Assembly: GCA_015057305.1 (NCBI GenBank)
Contig: SVES01000017.1
Span: 1 to 58,810 of the forward strand
Direction: 5' to 3'
DNA: 58,810 bases
From: Pseudobutyrivibrio ruminis
GTDB taxonomy: Bacteria > Bacillota > Clostridia > Lachnospirales > Lachnospiraceae
Shown here: piece by piece, positions 38,464-47,234 of the stretch
Layout of the letters: the number at the start of each line of letters is the position of its first letter
Numbering within the stretch: the stretch's first letter is position 1
Translations under genes and position numbers: made by a program
The notes under the pieces: model-generated
What the model was told of the DNA's origin: nothing
The model's database searches: none
What the model saw: the letters and a program-made list of their open reading frames with translations, nothing else

Positions 38464-39510
38464 ATGGAATTAAATAGTTTTTATAATTTATATGAAAATA
38501 GTCAGCTAACTAATATTGTGCTTGTGCTTTCAGCCACATTTATTGCTATATTTTTGTCTATAGTTCTGCCTCTGATTGATAAGCAAATTTCAAAAAAGCT
38601 TGGCATCAGCCTACAGGGAGGATTAGAGGACAATGTCTCTGCTGCAGCTATCAATAGATATCGATTTATCATTTTGAACCTGACCTTTATACTCTATCTT
38701 GCCATACTGGTGTATATTGTAATTTTTGCTAGAAGCGTAAACGAGGACTATCTGGTACGCAATTCCGGCATAAGGCTGTTTATTATGAGCTGGCAGGGAA
38801 TAGATATGCCAGCCATGGAATTTATGGAGTTTTATCTAAACCTGATGCTTTTTATCCCAATGGGATATCTGCTTCCATACGTATATAAGTTTTTCCGTAG
38901 GAGAGCTATAATCAAACCACTTATTGCCTCTTTTTTGGTTTCAGTTCTCATTGAGAACCTACAGCTTATGACTAAACGAGGTACATATGACAGCTCTGAT
39001 GTTATAGCCAACACCCTTGGCAGTCTCATAGGCTCAGCCCTTTACATTCAGTTTGCATACATTCTTACAAATCCAAACTGGCGCAAGGAATATCGCAACT
39101 ACCTACACTGGAGAAAGCTTGCTAAATCAGGTATTCTGTTTCACTATGTTGGCAAATTTAGCGTTACAAGAGTCAGCTTGCTTGCCTCTGACGAAGAAAA
39201 TGTGTGGAATTTCTATACAAAGCTACTAGGCTTTCAGCCTAAAAATATAGTTATTCCAGAAGCTTCAAGTGACAGTTATTTTCTATTTTCCACCGGGAAG
39301 ACTCAAATAGAGGTGCATTGCCTGAATAGGGATGAAAAAATTCCAAAGCAATCTATTACAATCTCATACAAAAATCTTGAAAAATTAAGAAGCCACCTGC
39401 AGAAACATAACATTCCTGTAAGTGACTTCAAAAACGATATTTTTACTAAGCAAAAGACCATGTCCATTGTAGGACCTGATGATGTTGAAATTATATTCTT
39501 GGAAATATAG
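38464..39510 (+). CDS. VanZ-like membrane protein with a C-terminal VOC (glyoxalase-fold) domain
   Basis: 348 residues. The first about 195 residues are a VanZ-like domain with hydrophobic segments at about 15-35, 60-85, 120-140 and 155-195, including FYLNLMLFIPMGYLLPYV, IENLQL and DVIANTLGSLIG. After a basic stretch, residues about 225-348 resemble a vicinal oxygen chelate domain (VSLLASDEENVWNFYTKLLGF and MSIVGPDDVEIIFLEI). VanZ relatives are linked to glycopeptide tolerance and cell-wall phenotypes. A fused VOC domain suggests binding of a small ligand (inference). It ends 12 bp from the convergent precorrin-2 dehydrogenase gene. Confidence 0.8.
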   Translation: MELNSFYNLYENSQLTNIVLVLSATFIAIFLSIVLPLIDKQISKKLGISLQGGLEDNVSAAAINRYRFIILNLTFILYLAILVYIVIFARSVNEDYLVRNSGIRLFIMSWQGIDMPAMEFMEFYLNLMLFIPMGYLLPYVYKFFRRRAIIKPLIASFLVSVLIENLQLMTKRGTYDSSDVIANTLGSLIGSALYIQFAYILTNPNWRKEYRNYLHWRKLAKSGILFHYVGKFSVTRVSLLASDEENVWNFYTKLLGFQPKNIVIPEASSDSYFLFSTGKTQIEVHCLNRDEKIPKQSITISYKNLEKLRSHLQKHNIPVSDFKNDIFTKQKTMSIVGPDDVEIIFLEI

Positions 39511-39522
39511 TAAATGCTCAGG

Positions 39523-40155
39523 CTAAAGAGTCATACTTATTGCACCAAGCAGCTCCTCAACCTCCTCGTCTGTAGGAATACCATCATAGCAAAGTGCATA
39601 ATCTATTAGCTGCTCAAAGGCACTTTTCCTGCTGGCCTCAAGTGGGAAAAGCTCAGTTATTGGCTGTCTCCATCTGCCGAGCATTTCATTAAGCTCACCC
39701 AATTTAGGGGTGAGTATTTCTTTTTCTTTATTTTTCAGGTATTGAGTAAGTGCCGGGCTATTTCCACTACTTGAAAAGGCCCCCACCAAATTTTGCTCTT
39801 TAATATAGGAGGGGAAAATAAAGGAGCATTTATCCTTGTCATCAACTACATTTACAGGTATCCCACCCTCTTTGCACATCATGGCAATCTGAGCATTTAA
39901 TTCCTCGTCACTTGTAGCAACAACAACTAATTTCCTCTCCTGTAAATCAAGAGGAGTAAACTCTCTTTGTTCAAGAAGTAAATGGTCTGTCTCCTCTGAT
40001 AGAGCTGCTATATCCATAGATATCTCTTTTGCAATCAAATGTACTCTTGCACCAAAATCCAAAAGAACATTTACCTTTCTTAAGGCAACTGTCCCTCCTC
40101 CAACTATTAAGCAATTAGCCTCTGTCAAATCAACAAACATAGGAAAATAAGCCAT
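39523..40155 (-). CDS. Precorrin-2 dehydrogenase / sirohydrochlorin ferrochelatase (CysG N-terminal type, MET8-like)
   Basis: 210 residues from the ATG at 40155, chosen because GAGGAGGGG lies just upstream; an in-frame ATG at 40173 lacks this. The NAD-binding stretch MFVDLTEANCLIVGGGTVALRK and FSSSGNSPALTQYLKNKEKE are typical of the CysG N-terminal / Met8-like family. It converts precorrin-2 to sirohydrochlorin and may insert iron, giving siroheme. This matches the uroporphyrinogen methyltransferase and hemC genes upstream and the siroheme sulfite reductase further on. Confidence 0.9.
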   Translation of the reverse strand: MAYFPMFVDLTEANCLIVGGGTVALRKVNVLLDFGARVHLIAKEISMDIAALSEETDHLLLEQREFTPLDLQERKLVVVATSDEELNAQIAMMCKEGGIPVNVVDDKDKCSFIFPSYIKEQNLVGAFSSSGNSPALTQYLKNKEKEILTPKLGELNEMLGRWRQPITELFPLEASRKSAFEQLIDYALCYDGIPTDEEVEELLGAISMTL

Positions 40156-40209
40156 AGTCCCCTCCTCTAACAAATGTTAAAAGCATCATAACATACAGTT
40201 GTGAAAAAA

Positions 40210-41151
40210 CTATTCTTCGTATATTACCGATTTATCAATTTGGGAAAGAGCTCCATCTATCTCCTCTAAGTATTTAACTCCAATCTTACTCATTACGGAA
40301 TTTTTCTTTGTGATGTATCCAATTTCCATAACACTGTTAGGATTCTCCTCATCCTCCTTGTATGGAACAACTATATAGCCATCGCCATTTAAATCTCCCC
40401 AGACAATTCCGGAGCAAAGGGTGTAGCCATTTAATCCCCTTACCAGATTAAGCATAGTTGATCTATCGGTAACCCTAAGTGTTTGTGGATAAATATTCTC
40501 GCTTAAAATTTCCTCTGCAAGGAACTCGCTATTTTCCCCTTGCTCGAAGGATACACATGGATAATTCTTTAAATCCTCAAAGCTGATGGCATCCATCTTT
40601 GCAAGTGGATGCTCCTTCCAAAGATATACAAAAGCTCGGCACTTTATCAAAGGATGAAATTCTACTGAATGCTCATTAAAAAGCTTTGTCATAGCCTTTC
40701 TATTGTGCTCACTAATATATAAAATTCCTATTTCGCTTTTTAATGTACTCACATCCTTGATAATATTTTGAGTAGTTGTTTCTCTCAAAGCGAAATCAAA
40801 TTGATTCATATCATATTCCTTTGCTGTATCAACAAAAGCTCTTACGGCAAAGGTGTAGTGCTGTGTAGAAACACCAAACTTTCTCTTGTAGGTTCCCTCG
40901 TCTTTATATTTTTGCATAACAATATCGTATTGACGATAAAAGCCTCTAATGTCGTCTAGGAATTCTGCACCTTCAGGTGTTACGATTACACCCTTATTTG
41001 TACGCATAAAAATGGAAATACCAATTTCATTTTCCAATTCTTGAATGGCGCTGGTAAGTGTAGGCTGGACAATAAATAGCTTTTCAGCCGCCTTGTTCAT
41101 GGAACCATATTCCTCTATTGTCAGTGCATATAAAACCTGTTGAATTGTCAT
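40210..41151 (-). CDS. LysR-family transcriptional regulator
   Basis: 313 residues. The N-terminal winged helix (VLYALTIEEYGSMNKAAEKLFIVQPTLTSAIQELENEIG) is followed by a periplasmic-binding-like effector domain (about 90-300). LysR proteins of the CysB/CysR group control cysteine and sulfur assimilation. The location between tcdA and the siroheme gene, inside a sulfur region, makes a sulfur-related effector such as O-acetylserine plausible but unproven. It starts 15 bp after the tcdA stop codon, so it appears to be in the same operon rather than divergently placed. Confidence 0.88.
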   Translation of the reverse strand: MTIQQVLYALTIEEYGSMNKAAEKLFIVQPTLTSAIQELENEIGISIFMRTNKGVIVTPEGAEFLDDIRGFYRQYDIVMQKYKDEGTYKRKFGVSTQHYTFAVRAFVDTAKEYDMNQFDFALRETTTQNIIKDVSTLKSEIGILYISEHNRKAMTKLFNEHSVEFHPLIKCRAFVYLWKEHPLAKMDAISFEDLKNYPCVSFEQGENSEFLAEEILSENIYPQTLRVTDRSTMLNLVRGLNGYTLCSGIVWGDLNGDGYIVVPYKEDEENPNSVMEIGYITKKNSVMSKIGVKYLEEIDGALSQIDKSVIYEE

Positions 41152-41166
41152 GTCATACCTTCCTTA

Positions 41167-41931
41167 TTATCGTGCAAAACCATTAGTTAAATCCTTCAGC
41201 ACCTCGCTTGCAAGAACGAGTCCTGCCACCGCTGGTGTAAAGGCAATAGAGCCAGGAATATCCCTTCTTTCTGTACATTTGTGCTCTGCGTCAGGTGGAC
41301 ATATACAGTTAGTTCTACAACTAATAGCCATATCCTCTATAGGACGGGTTGGCTTTTCATCAGAAAATACAACCTTAAGACTTTTGACACCACGTTTTTT
41401 CATTTCACGGCGCATTACCTTAGCAAGAGGGCACATTGTAGTTTTGTAAATGTCTGCGACCCTAAATCGACTTGGATCTAATTTATTTCCTGCTCCCATG
41501 CAGCTGATAACAGGAACATCAAGCTCCTTGCAGCGCATTATTATTTCTATCTTTGCTGTCACTGTATCAACAGCATCAACTACATAATCATAGGACTTAA
41601 AATCAAAAGTATCGGCGTTCTCTGGCAAGAAAAAACATTTGTGTACCGTAACATCAACCTTTGGGTTAATATCAAGCATTCTCTCCTTCATCACTTCAAC
41701 CTTGTCTCGTCCCACTGTCTTACGTGTGGCTATTATCTGTCGATTTATGTTGGTAAGGCACACCTTGTCGTCGTCAATTAAATCAAAATGTCCCACACCG
41801 CTTCTTACAAGAGCTTCACAAACATAACCTCCAACGCCACCTATTCCAAATACGGCAACTCTCTTATTTTCTAAACTCTCCATGGCTGACTTGCCAAGAA
41901 GTAACTCAGTTCTTGAAAATTGATTTAACAT
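41167..41931 (-). CDS. tcdA: tRNA threonylcarbamoyladenosine dehydratase (TcdA), ThiF superfamily
   Basis: 254 residues. It opens LNQFSRTELLLGKSAMESLENKRVAVFGIGGVGGYVCEALVRSG, with the nucleotide-binding GxGGVG and the NRQ segment of E1-like enzymes, and has the C-terminal extension of TcdA/CsdL. This group dehydrates t6A in tRNA to the cyclic form ct6A. Members of the same superfamily activate sulfur carriers, so a part in the nearby sulfur pathway is possible but less likely, because a separate ThiF gene is present at 45441-46280. Confidence 0.85.
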   Translation of the reverse strand: MLNQFSRTELLLGKSAMESLENKRVAVFGIGGVGGYVCEALVRSGVGHFDLIDDDKVCLTNINRQIIATRKTVGRDKVEVMKERMLDINPKVDVTVHKCFFLPENADTFDFKSYDYVVDAVDTVTAKIEIIMRCKELDVPVISCMGAGNKLDPSRFRVADIYKTTMCPLAKVMRREMKKRGVKSLKVVFSDEKPTRPIEDMAISCRTNCICPPDAEHKCTERRDIPGSIAFTPAVAGLVLASEVLKDLTNGFAR

Positions 41932-41960
41932 AAATACCTCTAAATCTTTATAAAATTAGC

Positions 41961-43472
41961 TTAAGATATCTCACTTACAAGCTGTAATAATCCATCATAG
42001 GAGGATATGGTCGCCTCCTTAACCTCTTTACCAGCATTTTCTATTGCTTTGCTGCATGCAGGTCCAATGGAATAAATTGTTGAAGGCAAATATTCTAAAA
42101 AATTGCTTATTGCAAATCTGGCATTACTTCCGCTGGTAAATACTGCTGCATCACATTTTGATATTTCTTCCTTTATTTCATCTGTATATACGATATCAAA
42201 ACCACGATGTTCATAGCAAATATATTTTTTCATATGAAAGCTGCTAGATAAAGTTGACTCAAAATCCTCTGATGAATTGGACTGACAAAACCAAAATATA
42301 CTCGTTTCAGCAACAAGGCTACTATTAAGCTTTTCTGCCAAATCCTTTCCCGTTTGCCTGGTTGAGATTATATCTGCATTGAAGCCGAAGTCTCTAAGAG
42401 TCTTAGCAGTTTTTTCTCCTATTGCAGCAAAGCTAAAAGAGGAAATAGCTCTGTTATCCAAATGATTTATTTCAAACAGATTCCAGAAGAAAGCTTTCAC
42501 CCCGTTTGCGCTGGTAAACACAATGCATGTCTGTTTCTTAGCATCCGCCAAAAAGCTTAAATCAAGCTCTATAGGAAGTATCTGTCCTGCCTTAAGTGAT
42601 AGCACCTGAGCTCCGGCATCCTCTAAGCTTTTTTCCAGGCTATTTATCTGAGGCGACCTTCCTTTACCTAATGAATAATCGAAGCCCTCTATTGTAGGCA
42701 GAAAAAACTTCTTTCCAAACAAAGGTCTTTGCTCAAAAAAATTGAGCTTATCCGACAAGCCTACCACCTCTCCTACTACTATAGTGGCAGGGGATTCTAA
42801 TGCTGCCTGTTCTACCGCAGACCTGATGGTAGCCAGGGTACCTTTTGCAACTTTCTGAGTGTTTGCCGTTCCCTGGGATATAACAGCAACAGGAGTATCC
42901 TTACTTCGTCCAGCCTTTATCAGCCCCTCTGAAATATCCTTTACGTGAGATAGTCCCATCAGAAAGACAAGGGTAACTGTTTCATCCTGCAAAAGACTGT
43001 AGTCAATATCTGCTGGCTCATCCTTTTTGCTGTGGGCAGTAATTACTTGAAAGCCCTTTGACAAGCCTCTGTGAGTAATGGGAATTCCAGCACTTTCTAA
43101 GGCAGCAATGGAAGAACTCACTCCTGGCACAACATCCACTTCTATGTTGTTCTCCAAAAGATATAATGCTTCCTCCCCGCCTCGTCCAAAGACATATGGA
43201 TCGCCGCCCTTTAGCCTAACGATTAATTTGTGTTCCCTGGCCTTTGAAACCAGCAATTCATTAATCTGCTGCTGCGGCATAGTGTGGTGATGGTTGGCCT
43301 TCCCAACAAATATCCTTTCGCTATCCTTTCTCCCAATTGCAAGTAGCTTTTTATTTACTAATCTATCATATATTATGCAATCTGCTATCTGTATATATTT
43401 CTTAGCTTTGATAGTGAGCAAATCCATATCTCCTGGACCTGCCCCCACCAAAACCACTTTTCCAAGAGCCAT
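41961..43472 (-). CDS. Fused uroporphyrinogen-III C-methyltransferase / uroporphyrinogen-III synthase
   Basis: 503 residues. The N-terminal half (about 1-245) is a SUMT/CobA methyltransferase, with VGAGPGDMDLLTIKA and LKGGDPYVFGRGGEE. The C-terminal half (about 260-503) is a HemD-like synthase with less conserved sequence. The protein closes hydroxymethylbilane to uroporphyrinogen III and methylates it to precorrin-2. The ATG overlaps the hemC stop codon (TAATG), so the two are translationally coupled. This fusion is common in Clostridia. Confidence 0.93.
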   Translation of the reverse strand: MALGKVVLVGAGPGDMDLLTIKAKKYIQIADCIIYDRLVNKKLLAIGRKDSERIFVGKANHHHTMPQQQINELLVSKAREHKLIVRLKGGDPYVFGRGGEEALYLLENNIEVDVVPGVSSSIAALESAGIPITHRGLSKGFQVITAHSKKDEPADIDYSLLQDETVTLVFLMGLSHVKDISEGLIKAGRSKDTPVAVISQGTANTQKVAKGTLATIRSAVEQAALESPATIVVGEVVGLSDKLNFFEQRPLFGKKFFLPTIEGFDYSLGKGRSPQINSLEKSLEDAGAQVLSLKAGQILPIELDLSFLADAKKQTCIVFTSANGVKAFFWNLFEINHLDNRAISSFSFAAIGEKTAKTLRDFGFNADIISTRQTGKDLAEKLNSSLVAETSIFWFCQSNSSEDFESTLSSSFHMKKYICYEHRGFDIVYTDEIKEEISKCDAAVFTSGSNARFAISNFLEYLPSTIYSIGPACSKAIENAGKEVKEATISSYDGLLQLVSEIS

Positions 43473-44377
43473 TAACTTTCCTCCAGCATTTCATGTATAG
43501 CTGATACAGCTTTTTCTATTACTAAATCTATTGAAGCTTCACAAGCAACAGTACTGGCAAGCTTAGTGCCATCCTCATTTCCAAAGAGAGCATATAGCTT
43601 ATATCCACTTGAATCCTTTGTGGCATATGCCCCAACCGGCAAATGGCAATCTCCGCCTATTGCCTTTAGAAAGCCACGCTCAACCTCTGTGATTTCATTA
43701 GTGTAGCTATCCGAGATTGAATTAAGCATATCTAGCATGGTAGTATTACTAGCTGCAACCTCTATTGCTATAGTCCCCTGAGCCGGAGCTGGAATCATTT
43801 CCGTTTCATCAAAGTAATAGGTATGCTCCACAGCTAATCCAAGTCTTTCGATTCCAGCTGCCGCAATTATGATTCCATCTAGCCTGGTTCCGTCCTCTAA
43901 GCCTTCCTTTAGCTTTCTGATTCTAGTATCAATATTTCCTCTGATTGGTAAAATATGCAAATCGGGTCTCATTTTTAATAGCTGAAATGACCTGCGCTTA
44001 CTTCCTGTGGCAACATTGGCGCCATATGGTAAATCCGATAATGAATTACCCTCTTTCAAAATAAGCACATCCCTTGGATCTGCTCTTTTAACAGGCTTAG
44101 AAAAAACCAGTCCCTCTAACGGATTATCTGGCATATCTTTCATAGAATGAACAGCAAGCTGTATTTCATCAGCCAATAAAGCTCTCTCTATTTCATCAAC
44201 AAATAATCCCTTGGAACCAATCTGGTCCAAGGGTCTAGTCAAATCTCTATCTCCAGTTGTCTTAATAACAACCGCTTGGTATTCGTGTTCCGGAAAAGCC
44301 TTCTTAAGCTTATCAATTACTATATTTGTCTGAGCCAATGCTAGAAGCGAACCACGAGTTCCAATTTTTATTATCAT
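43472..44377 (-). CDS. hemC: Hydroxymethylbilane synthase (porphobilinogen deaminase)
   Basis: 301 residues, the normal size. It starts IIKIGTRGSLLALAQTN and has the dipyrromethane cofactor Cys in AIGGDCHLPVGAYA. It polymerises four porphobilinogens to hydroxymethylbilane. It follows bioY with essentially no gap and overlaps the cobA-hemD start. The earlier genes hemA, hemL and hemB are not in this window, so the precursor must be made elsewhere. Confidence 0.96.
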   Translation of the reverse strand: MIIKIGTRGSLLALAQTNIVIDKLKKAFPEHEYQAVVIKTTGDRDLTRPLDQIGSKGLFVDEIERALLADEIQLAVHSMKDMPDNPLEGLVFSKPVKRADPRDVLILKEGNSLSDLPYGANVATGSKRRSFQLLKMRPDLHILPIRGNIDTRIRKLKEGLEDGTRLDGIIIAAAGIERLGLAVEHTYYFDETEMIPAPAQGTIAIEVAASNTTMLDMLNSISDSYTNEITEVERGFLKAIGGDCHLPVGAYATKDSSGYKLYALFGNEDGTKLASTVACEASIDLVIEKAVSAIHEMLEES

Positions 44378-44378
44378 C

Positions 44379-44951
44379 CTATAACCTTACAGTAATCATT
44401 TTTCTAAAAACAGGTATTAACTGTGTTGCAAAGCCAGCTGCAACTACGCATAGTATAAAATCAGGTAATACCGTAATCAGGCAATACTGAACAACTACTA
44501 CAGAAAATGATACTGCTTCTCCTACATAAAGATTTTTTATTAAGTAAAAATATACAGCACCTACTGCATAATATGCAAATAATCCAACCGTAGCAGGTAT
44601 AATATACTGCCATAGCTTTGTTGGCTTCAGCTTTTCGGTCAAAGATCCAATCAAAAATGCTGCAAAGATAAATCCAAGCAAAAAGCCGAAACCAGGTCTT
44701 AGCACGTAGCCAATACCACCTCCTGCTGCAAAAACAGGAAGCCCTGTAAGTCCAATTAAAATATATGTGATTACACTAAATGCTCCTAGCTTTGCACCAA
44801 GCAAAAAGCCTGCCATCAAAACAAAAAACCATTGCAAGGTAAAATGCATTGTGTACAGGGGTAGGGGAATATCTACCTTTAAAAATGCTCCAACTACAAT
44901 TAGTGCTGCAAAAAGTGCTGTAAATGTTATGTCCTTAGTTGTTAATCTCAT
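44379..44951 (-). CDS. bioY: Biotin transporter BioY (ECF substrate-binding component)
   Basis: 190 residues with about six membrane helices. Typical BioY features include TALFAALIVVGAFLKV near the N-terminus, PVFAAGGGIGYVLRPGFGFLLGF in the middle and Pro/Gly-rich loops. It is the S-component that binds biotin and works with the shared ECF ATPases encoded elsewhere. It heads the hemC/cobA-hemD transcript without an apparent metabolic link. No clear BirA operator was found in its short leader, which has a TTGACT box. Confidence 0.9.
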   Translation of the reverse strand: MRLTTKDITFTALFAALIVVGAFLKVDIPLPLYTMHFTLQWFFVLMAGFLLGAKLGAFSVITYILIGLTGLPVFAAGGGIGYVLRPGFGFLLGFIFAAFLIGSLTEKLKPTKLWQYIIPATVGLFAYYAVGAVYFYLIKNLYVGEAVSFSVVVVQYCLITVLPDFILCVVAAGFATQLIPVFRKMITVRL

Positions 44952-45019
44952 AGTATTATTCTCCTTGTTGTCTCAAGGCTTTTTCTAACCATAGCATAAT
45001 TTATAGTCAAGTAGAAGCC

Positions 45020-45454
45020 TCAAAAAAAATATTTTTCAGAAAAAATTCTTAAATCTTCTTTTTCCCATTTACCATTCTCTATATGAAAAGAATTTAATAC
45101 AGCATTATCAGCCATCAAAGATAATATGAAATAGCTAGCCTTTGAATCATAAGCAAGCTTTATATCCTCCTCTGATGGTCTAGACGGGGACTCGGGATGT
45201 GAATGCCAATTTCCAAGTGGCTTTAGGCCTTGCTTTCTCATATCCTTAATTGCATCCATCTGTTCCCTAGGGTCCAAAGTGAAATGATCTGTAGCATGAT
45301 CAATATTCTCTAAAAAGTAGACCTTCTCTACCAGACGATTTCCATCCTCATCCTCTGTACCTGCTATCAACCCACAGGCTTCCTCAGGAAGCTGCTTTCT
45401 GGCATAAGAAGCTATTTCATCATATGCATTAGCTTCAATTCTAATTATCCTCAT
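45020..45454 (-). CDS. JAMM/MPN-domain metallopeptidase (Mec+/HcyD-like)
   Basis: 144 residues from the ATG at 45454, which has GAGG 6-9 nt upstream and overlaps the end of the ThiF gene by 14 nt; earlier in-frame ATGs fall deep in that gene. The JAMM zinc site is complete: Glu in EEACGLIAG, then GNWHSHPESPSRPSEED (HxHP, Ser, Asp). Known relatives remove a C-terminal residue or cysteine from ThiS-like carriers. The carrier in this operon ends in GGGC, so trimming it to expose GG is the most likely job. Confidence 0.9.
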   Translation of the reverse strand: MRIIRIEANAYDEIASYARKQLPEEACGLIAGTEDEDGNRLVEKVYFLENIDHATDHFTLDPREQMDAIKDMRKQGLKPLGNWHSHPESPSRPSEEDIKLAYDSKASYFILSLMADNAVLNSFHIENGKWEKEDLRIFSEKYFF

Positions 45455-46280
45455 TTTTGACCTCAAATCTTCCTGCTGTCTCCTCACACACTTCCTGTTC
45501 GTAGTCAATGAGCTCTGTGATAGTTGGGTTTGTTCCACACACAGGGCATTTGCTGGTATCATGAGGAAGCTTTATCTTTCTGAAATCCTGATTTACAGCA
45601 TCATAGGTAAGAAGCTTTCCTGTTAGCAAATCTCCCACACCAACAATATATTTAATAGCCTCCATAGCCTGAAGTGAGCCAATCACTCCTCCCATTGCAC
45701 CTATTACACCTGCCTGCTTACATGTAGGCACTGCATCCTTTGGTGGTGGATTTTTAAATACACATCTGTAGCATGGGCCTTCACCTGGTACATAAGTCAT
45801 CAGCTGACCTTTGAAACGAATTATTCCAGCATGGCTGAATGGCTTCTTTTCCATTACACAGGCATCATTAATAAGGAATTTTGCTGGGAAATTATCTGTG
45901 CCATCAATTACAAAATCGTATTCACGAATCAGCTCCCTTATATTTGAAGAATCAACAAATTTGTGATAAGTAACCACTTCCACATCAGGGTTCATTGCGT
46001 TCATGGTCTCTTTAGCTGATTTTACCTTAGGCTTTCCTATATCGTTTGTACTGTGAATGATTTGTCTTTGTAGATTTGATAAATCTACTTCATCTGCATC
46101 TACAATACCAATCTTGCCAACACCAGCTGCTGCCAAATACATAGCTGCTGGCGCACCCAAGCCACCTGCGCCTATTATCAAAACACTAGCATTAAGCAGC
46201 TTCTTTTGGCCCTTTGCGCCTACCTCCTTCAATATGATATGGCGGCTATAACGTTCGATTTGCTCATCTGTCATTGCCAT
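45441..46280 (-). CDS. ThiF/MoeB/HesA-type E1 adenylyltransferase for a sulfur carrier
   Basis: 279 residues. It opens QIERYSRHIILKEVGAKGQKKLL and has LIIGAGGLGAPAAMYLAAAGVG, the NLQRQI segment, DGTDNFPAKFLIND and two CxxC zinc pairs (GPCYRC and SKCPVC), so the family is clear. It should adenylate the C-terminal Gly of the adjacent ThiS-like carrier, allowing thiocarboxylate formation. The start codon overlaps the carrier stop codon (TAATG). Its 3' end contains the ribosome binding site of the JAMM gene. Confidence 0.93.
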   Translation of the reverse strand: MAMTDEQIERYSRHIILKEVGAKGQKKLLNASVLIIGAGGLGAPAAMYLAAAGVGKIGIVDADEVDLSNLQRQIIHSTNDIGKPKVKSAKETMNAMNPDVEVVTYHKFVDSSNIRELIREYDFVIDGTDNFPAKFLINDACVMEKKPFSHAGIIRFKGQLMTYVPGEGPCYRCVFKNPPPKDAVPTCKQAGVIGAMGGVIGSLQAMEAIKYIVGVGDLLTGKLLTYDAVNQDFRKIKLPHDTSKCPVCGTNPTITELIDYEQEVCEETAGRFEVKNEDN

Positions 46281-46486
46281 TAGCAGCCACCTCCCATGAA
46301 ATACAGAAACTCTACCGAATCCCCTTCCTTCAAAACTGTTGTCTCTTTATCTTCTGTCTGAACAAACTCATCATTAATAGAAACTGTTACATATTGTGGC
46401 ATTTCCACATCCTCAAGCTCAATAAGCTCTGGAAGTGTAAGCCCATCCTTATATTCCTTTTTCTCTCCTGCTACAGTTAAAGTCAT
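46280..46486 (-). CDS. ThiS/MoaD-like sulfur carrier with a GGGC C-terminus
   Basis: 68 residues, a beta-grasp protein. It ends EFLYFMGGGC, one or two residues beyond the normal terminal GG. Such carriers need a protease to uncover GG before the E1 can adenylate it, and a JAMM gene lies two genes downstream. The set of carrier, E1, JAMM and nearby O-acetylhomoserine sulfhydrylase parallels the thiocarboxylate-dependent methionine route (HcyS/HcyF/HcyD with MetY) known from Wolinella. Thiamine synthesis is less likely, since no thiG or thiH is present. Confidence 0.88.
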   Translation of the reverse strand: MTLTVAGEKKEYKDGLTLPELIELEDVEMPQYVTVSINDEFVQTEDKETTVLKEGDSVEFLYFMGGGC

Positions 46487-46502
46487 TGCATTATCCTCCT
46501 GT

Positions 46503-46820
46503 TTATATTAAATCTTCAATCCAGTCAACTAATTCCTCATAATCTCTTGGACCAATCTGCTTGCCAATTGGCTTACCTGCCTTAAATAGAATCAATGTAG
46601 GATTTGCCTTTATCTCAAATTCCTCAACAAGCTTAGTATCATAAGCTGTGTTTACCTTGAAGACATTGAGCTTTCCCTCATACTCCTCTTCGATATCACA
46701 CAAAGTTGGTGCCAGTTTTTTGCATGAAATACATGAATCAGAATAAAAGTCCACAAGCACTGGAAGCTGATTTTCAATTACCTTTTCGTCAAAATCTTCT
46801 GTATAAATTCTAGCAGCCAT
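46503..46820 (-). CDS. Thioredoxin-like protein with a CISC active site
   Basis: 105 residues, full thioredoxin length. VLVDFYSDSCISCKKLAP places CxxC where thioredoxin has CGPC, and the cis-Pro loop reads KANPTLILF. It lies 1 bp from the TusA-like gene and 16 bp from the carrier gene. A role in passing electrons or sulfur to the sulfite reductase or carrier is likely from context. The Ile-Ser pair suggests a redox potential different from housekeeping thioredoxin (inference). Confidence 0.88.
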   Translation of the reverse strand: MAARIYTEDFDEKVIENQLPVLVDFYSDSCISCKKLAPTLCDIEEEYEGKLNVFKVNTAYDTKLVEEFEIKANPTLILFKAGKPIGKQIGPRDYEELVDWIEDLI

Positions 46821-46821
46821 A

Positions 46822-47070
46822 TTATTCTTCTACCTTTCTTACATACAGTGTATAGGTTCCATCTTCATTATCTGCAAGCTTGAGTATCTTATGACCATCC
46901 TCCTTAAAGGAACGTGGCACATTTTGCACTGGCTCGCCATCATTCATACGCACTGCAAGCACCTGGCCGTCATCTAGCTCCTCAATAGCTACCTTCGCAG
47001 TAACAAATGTCAGCGGGCATACCTTATCCGTAATATCTACCTGCTCATCAAATTCTAAAACTTCACTCAT
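46822..47070 (-). CDS. TusA/SirA-like sulfurtransferase
   Basis: 82 residues. VDITDKVCPLTFVTAKVAIEEL contains the essential Cys of the family in a CPLT context, where most TusA proteins have CPxP. TusA-like proteins carry persulfide sulfur between enzymes. It is the first gene after the sulfite reductase, separated by two hairpin elements in 258 bp, and heads the thioredoxin / carrier / E1 / JAMM run. It may pick up reduced sulfur from the reductase (inference). Confidence 0.88.
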   Translation of the reverse strand: MSEVLEFDEQVDITDKVCPLTFVTAKVAIEELDDGQVLAVRMNDGEPVQNVPRSFKEDGHKILKLADNEDGTYTLYVRKVEE

Positions 47071-47098
47071 GTTAAACCTCCTCGTATGCTTAGTATAT

Positions 47099-47224
47099 AG
47101 AGACTCACTCCTAGAACAACATGCTCCCGCAAGCCATCTCCCATACTCTCGTTGCGGTGCAGTTGCTCCTCACTCGGCATGGGGCCCTCTTGCTCGCGCT
47201 TGCCTAGATTTTGTGTGAGTCTCT
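47099..47224. repeat. 126-bp composite hairpin upstream of the tusA-like gene
   Basis: AGAGACTCAC (47099-47108) and GTGAGTCTCT (47215-47224) are perfect 10-bp ends. Inside are partly complementary CTAG-, GCAAGC- and CATG-containing stretches. It occupies the left part of the gap between the reductase and the TusA-like gene, next to a hairpin-family copy. It is more GC-rich than its surroundings. Orientation and function are unknown. Confidence 0.6.
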
Positions 47225-47234
47225 TTAACACAAG

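Noticed and set aside
44952-45019. BirA operator before bioY
   Set aside because: No TTGTTAACC-type inverted repeat is visible in the short leader.
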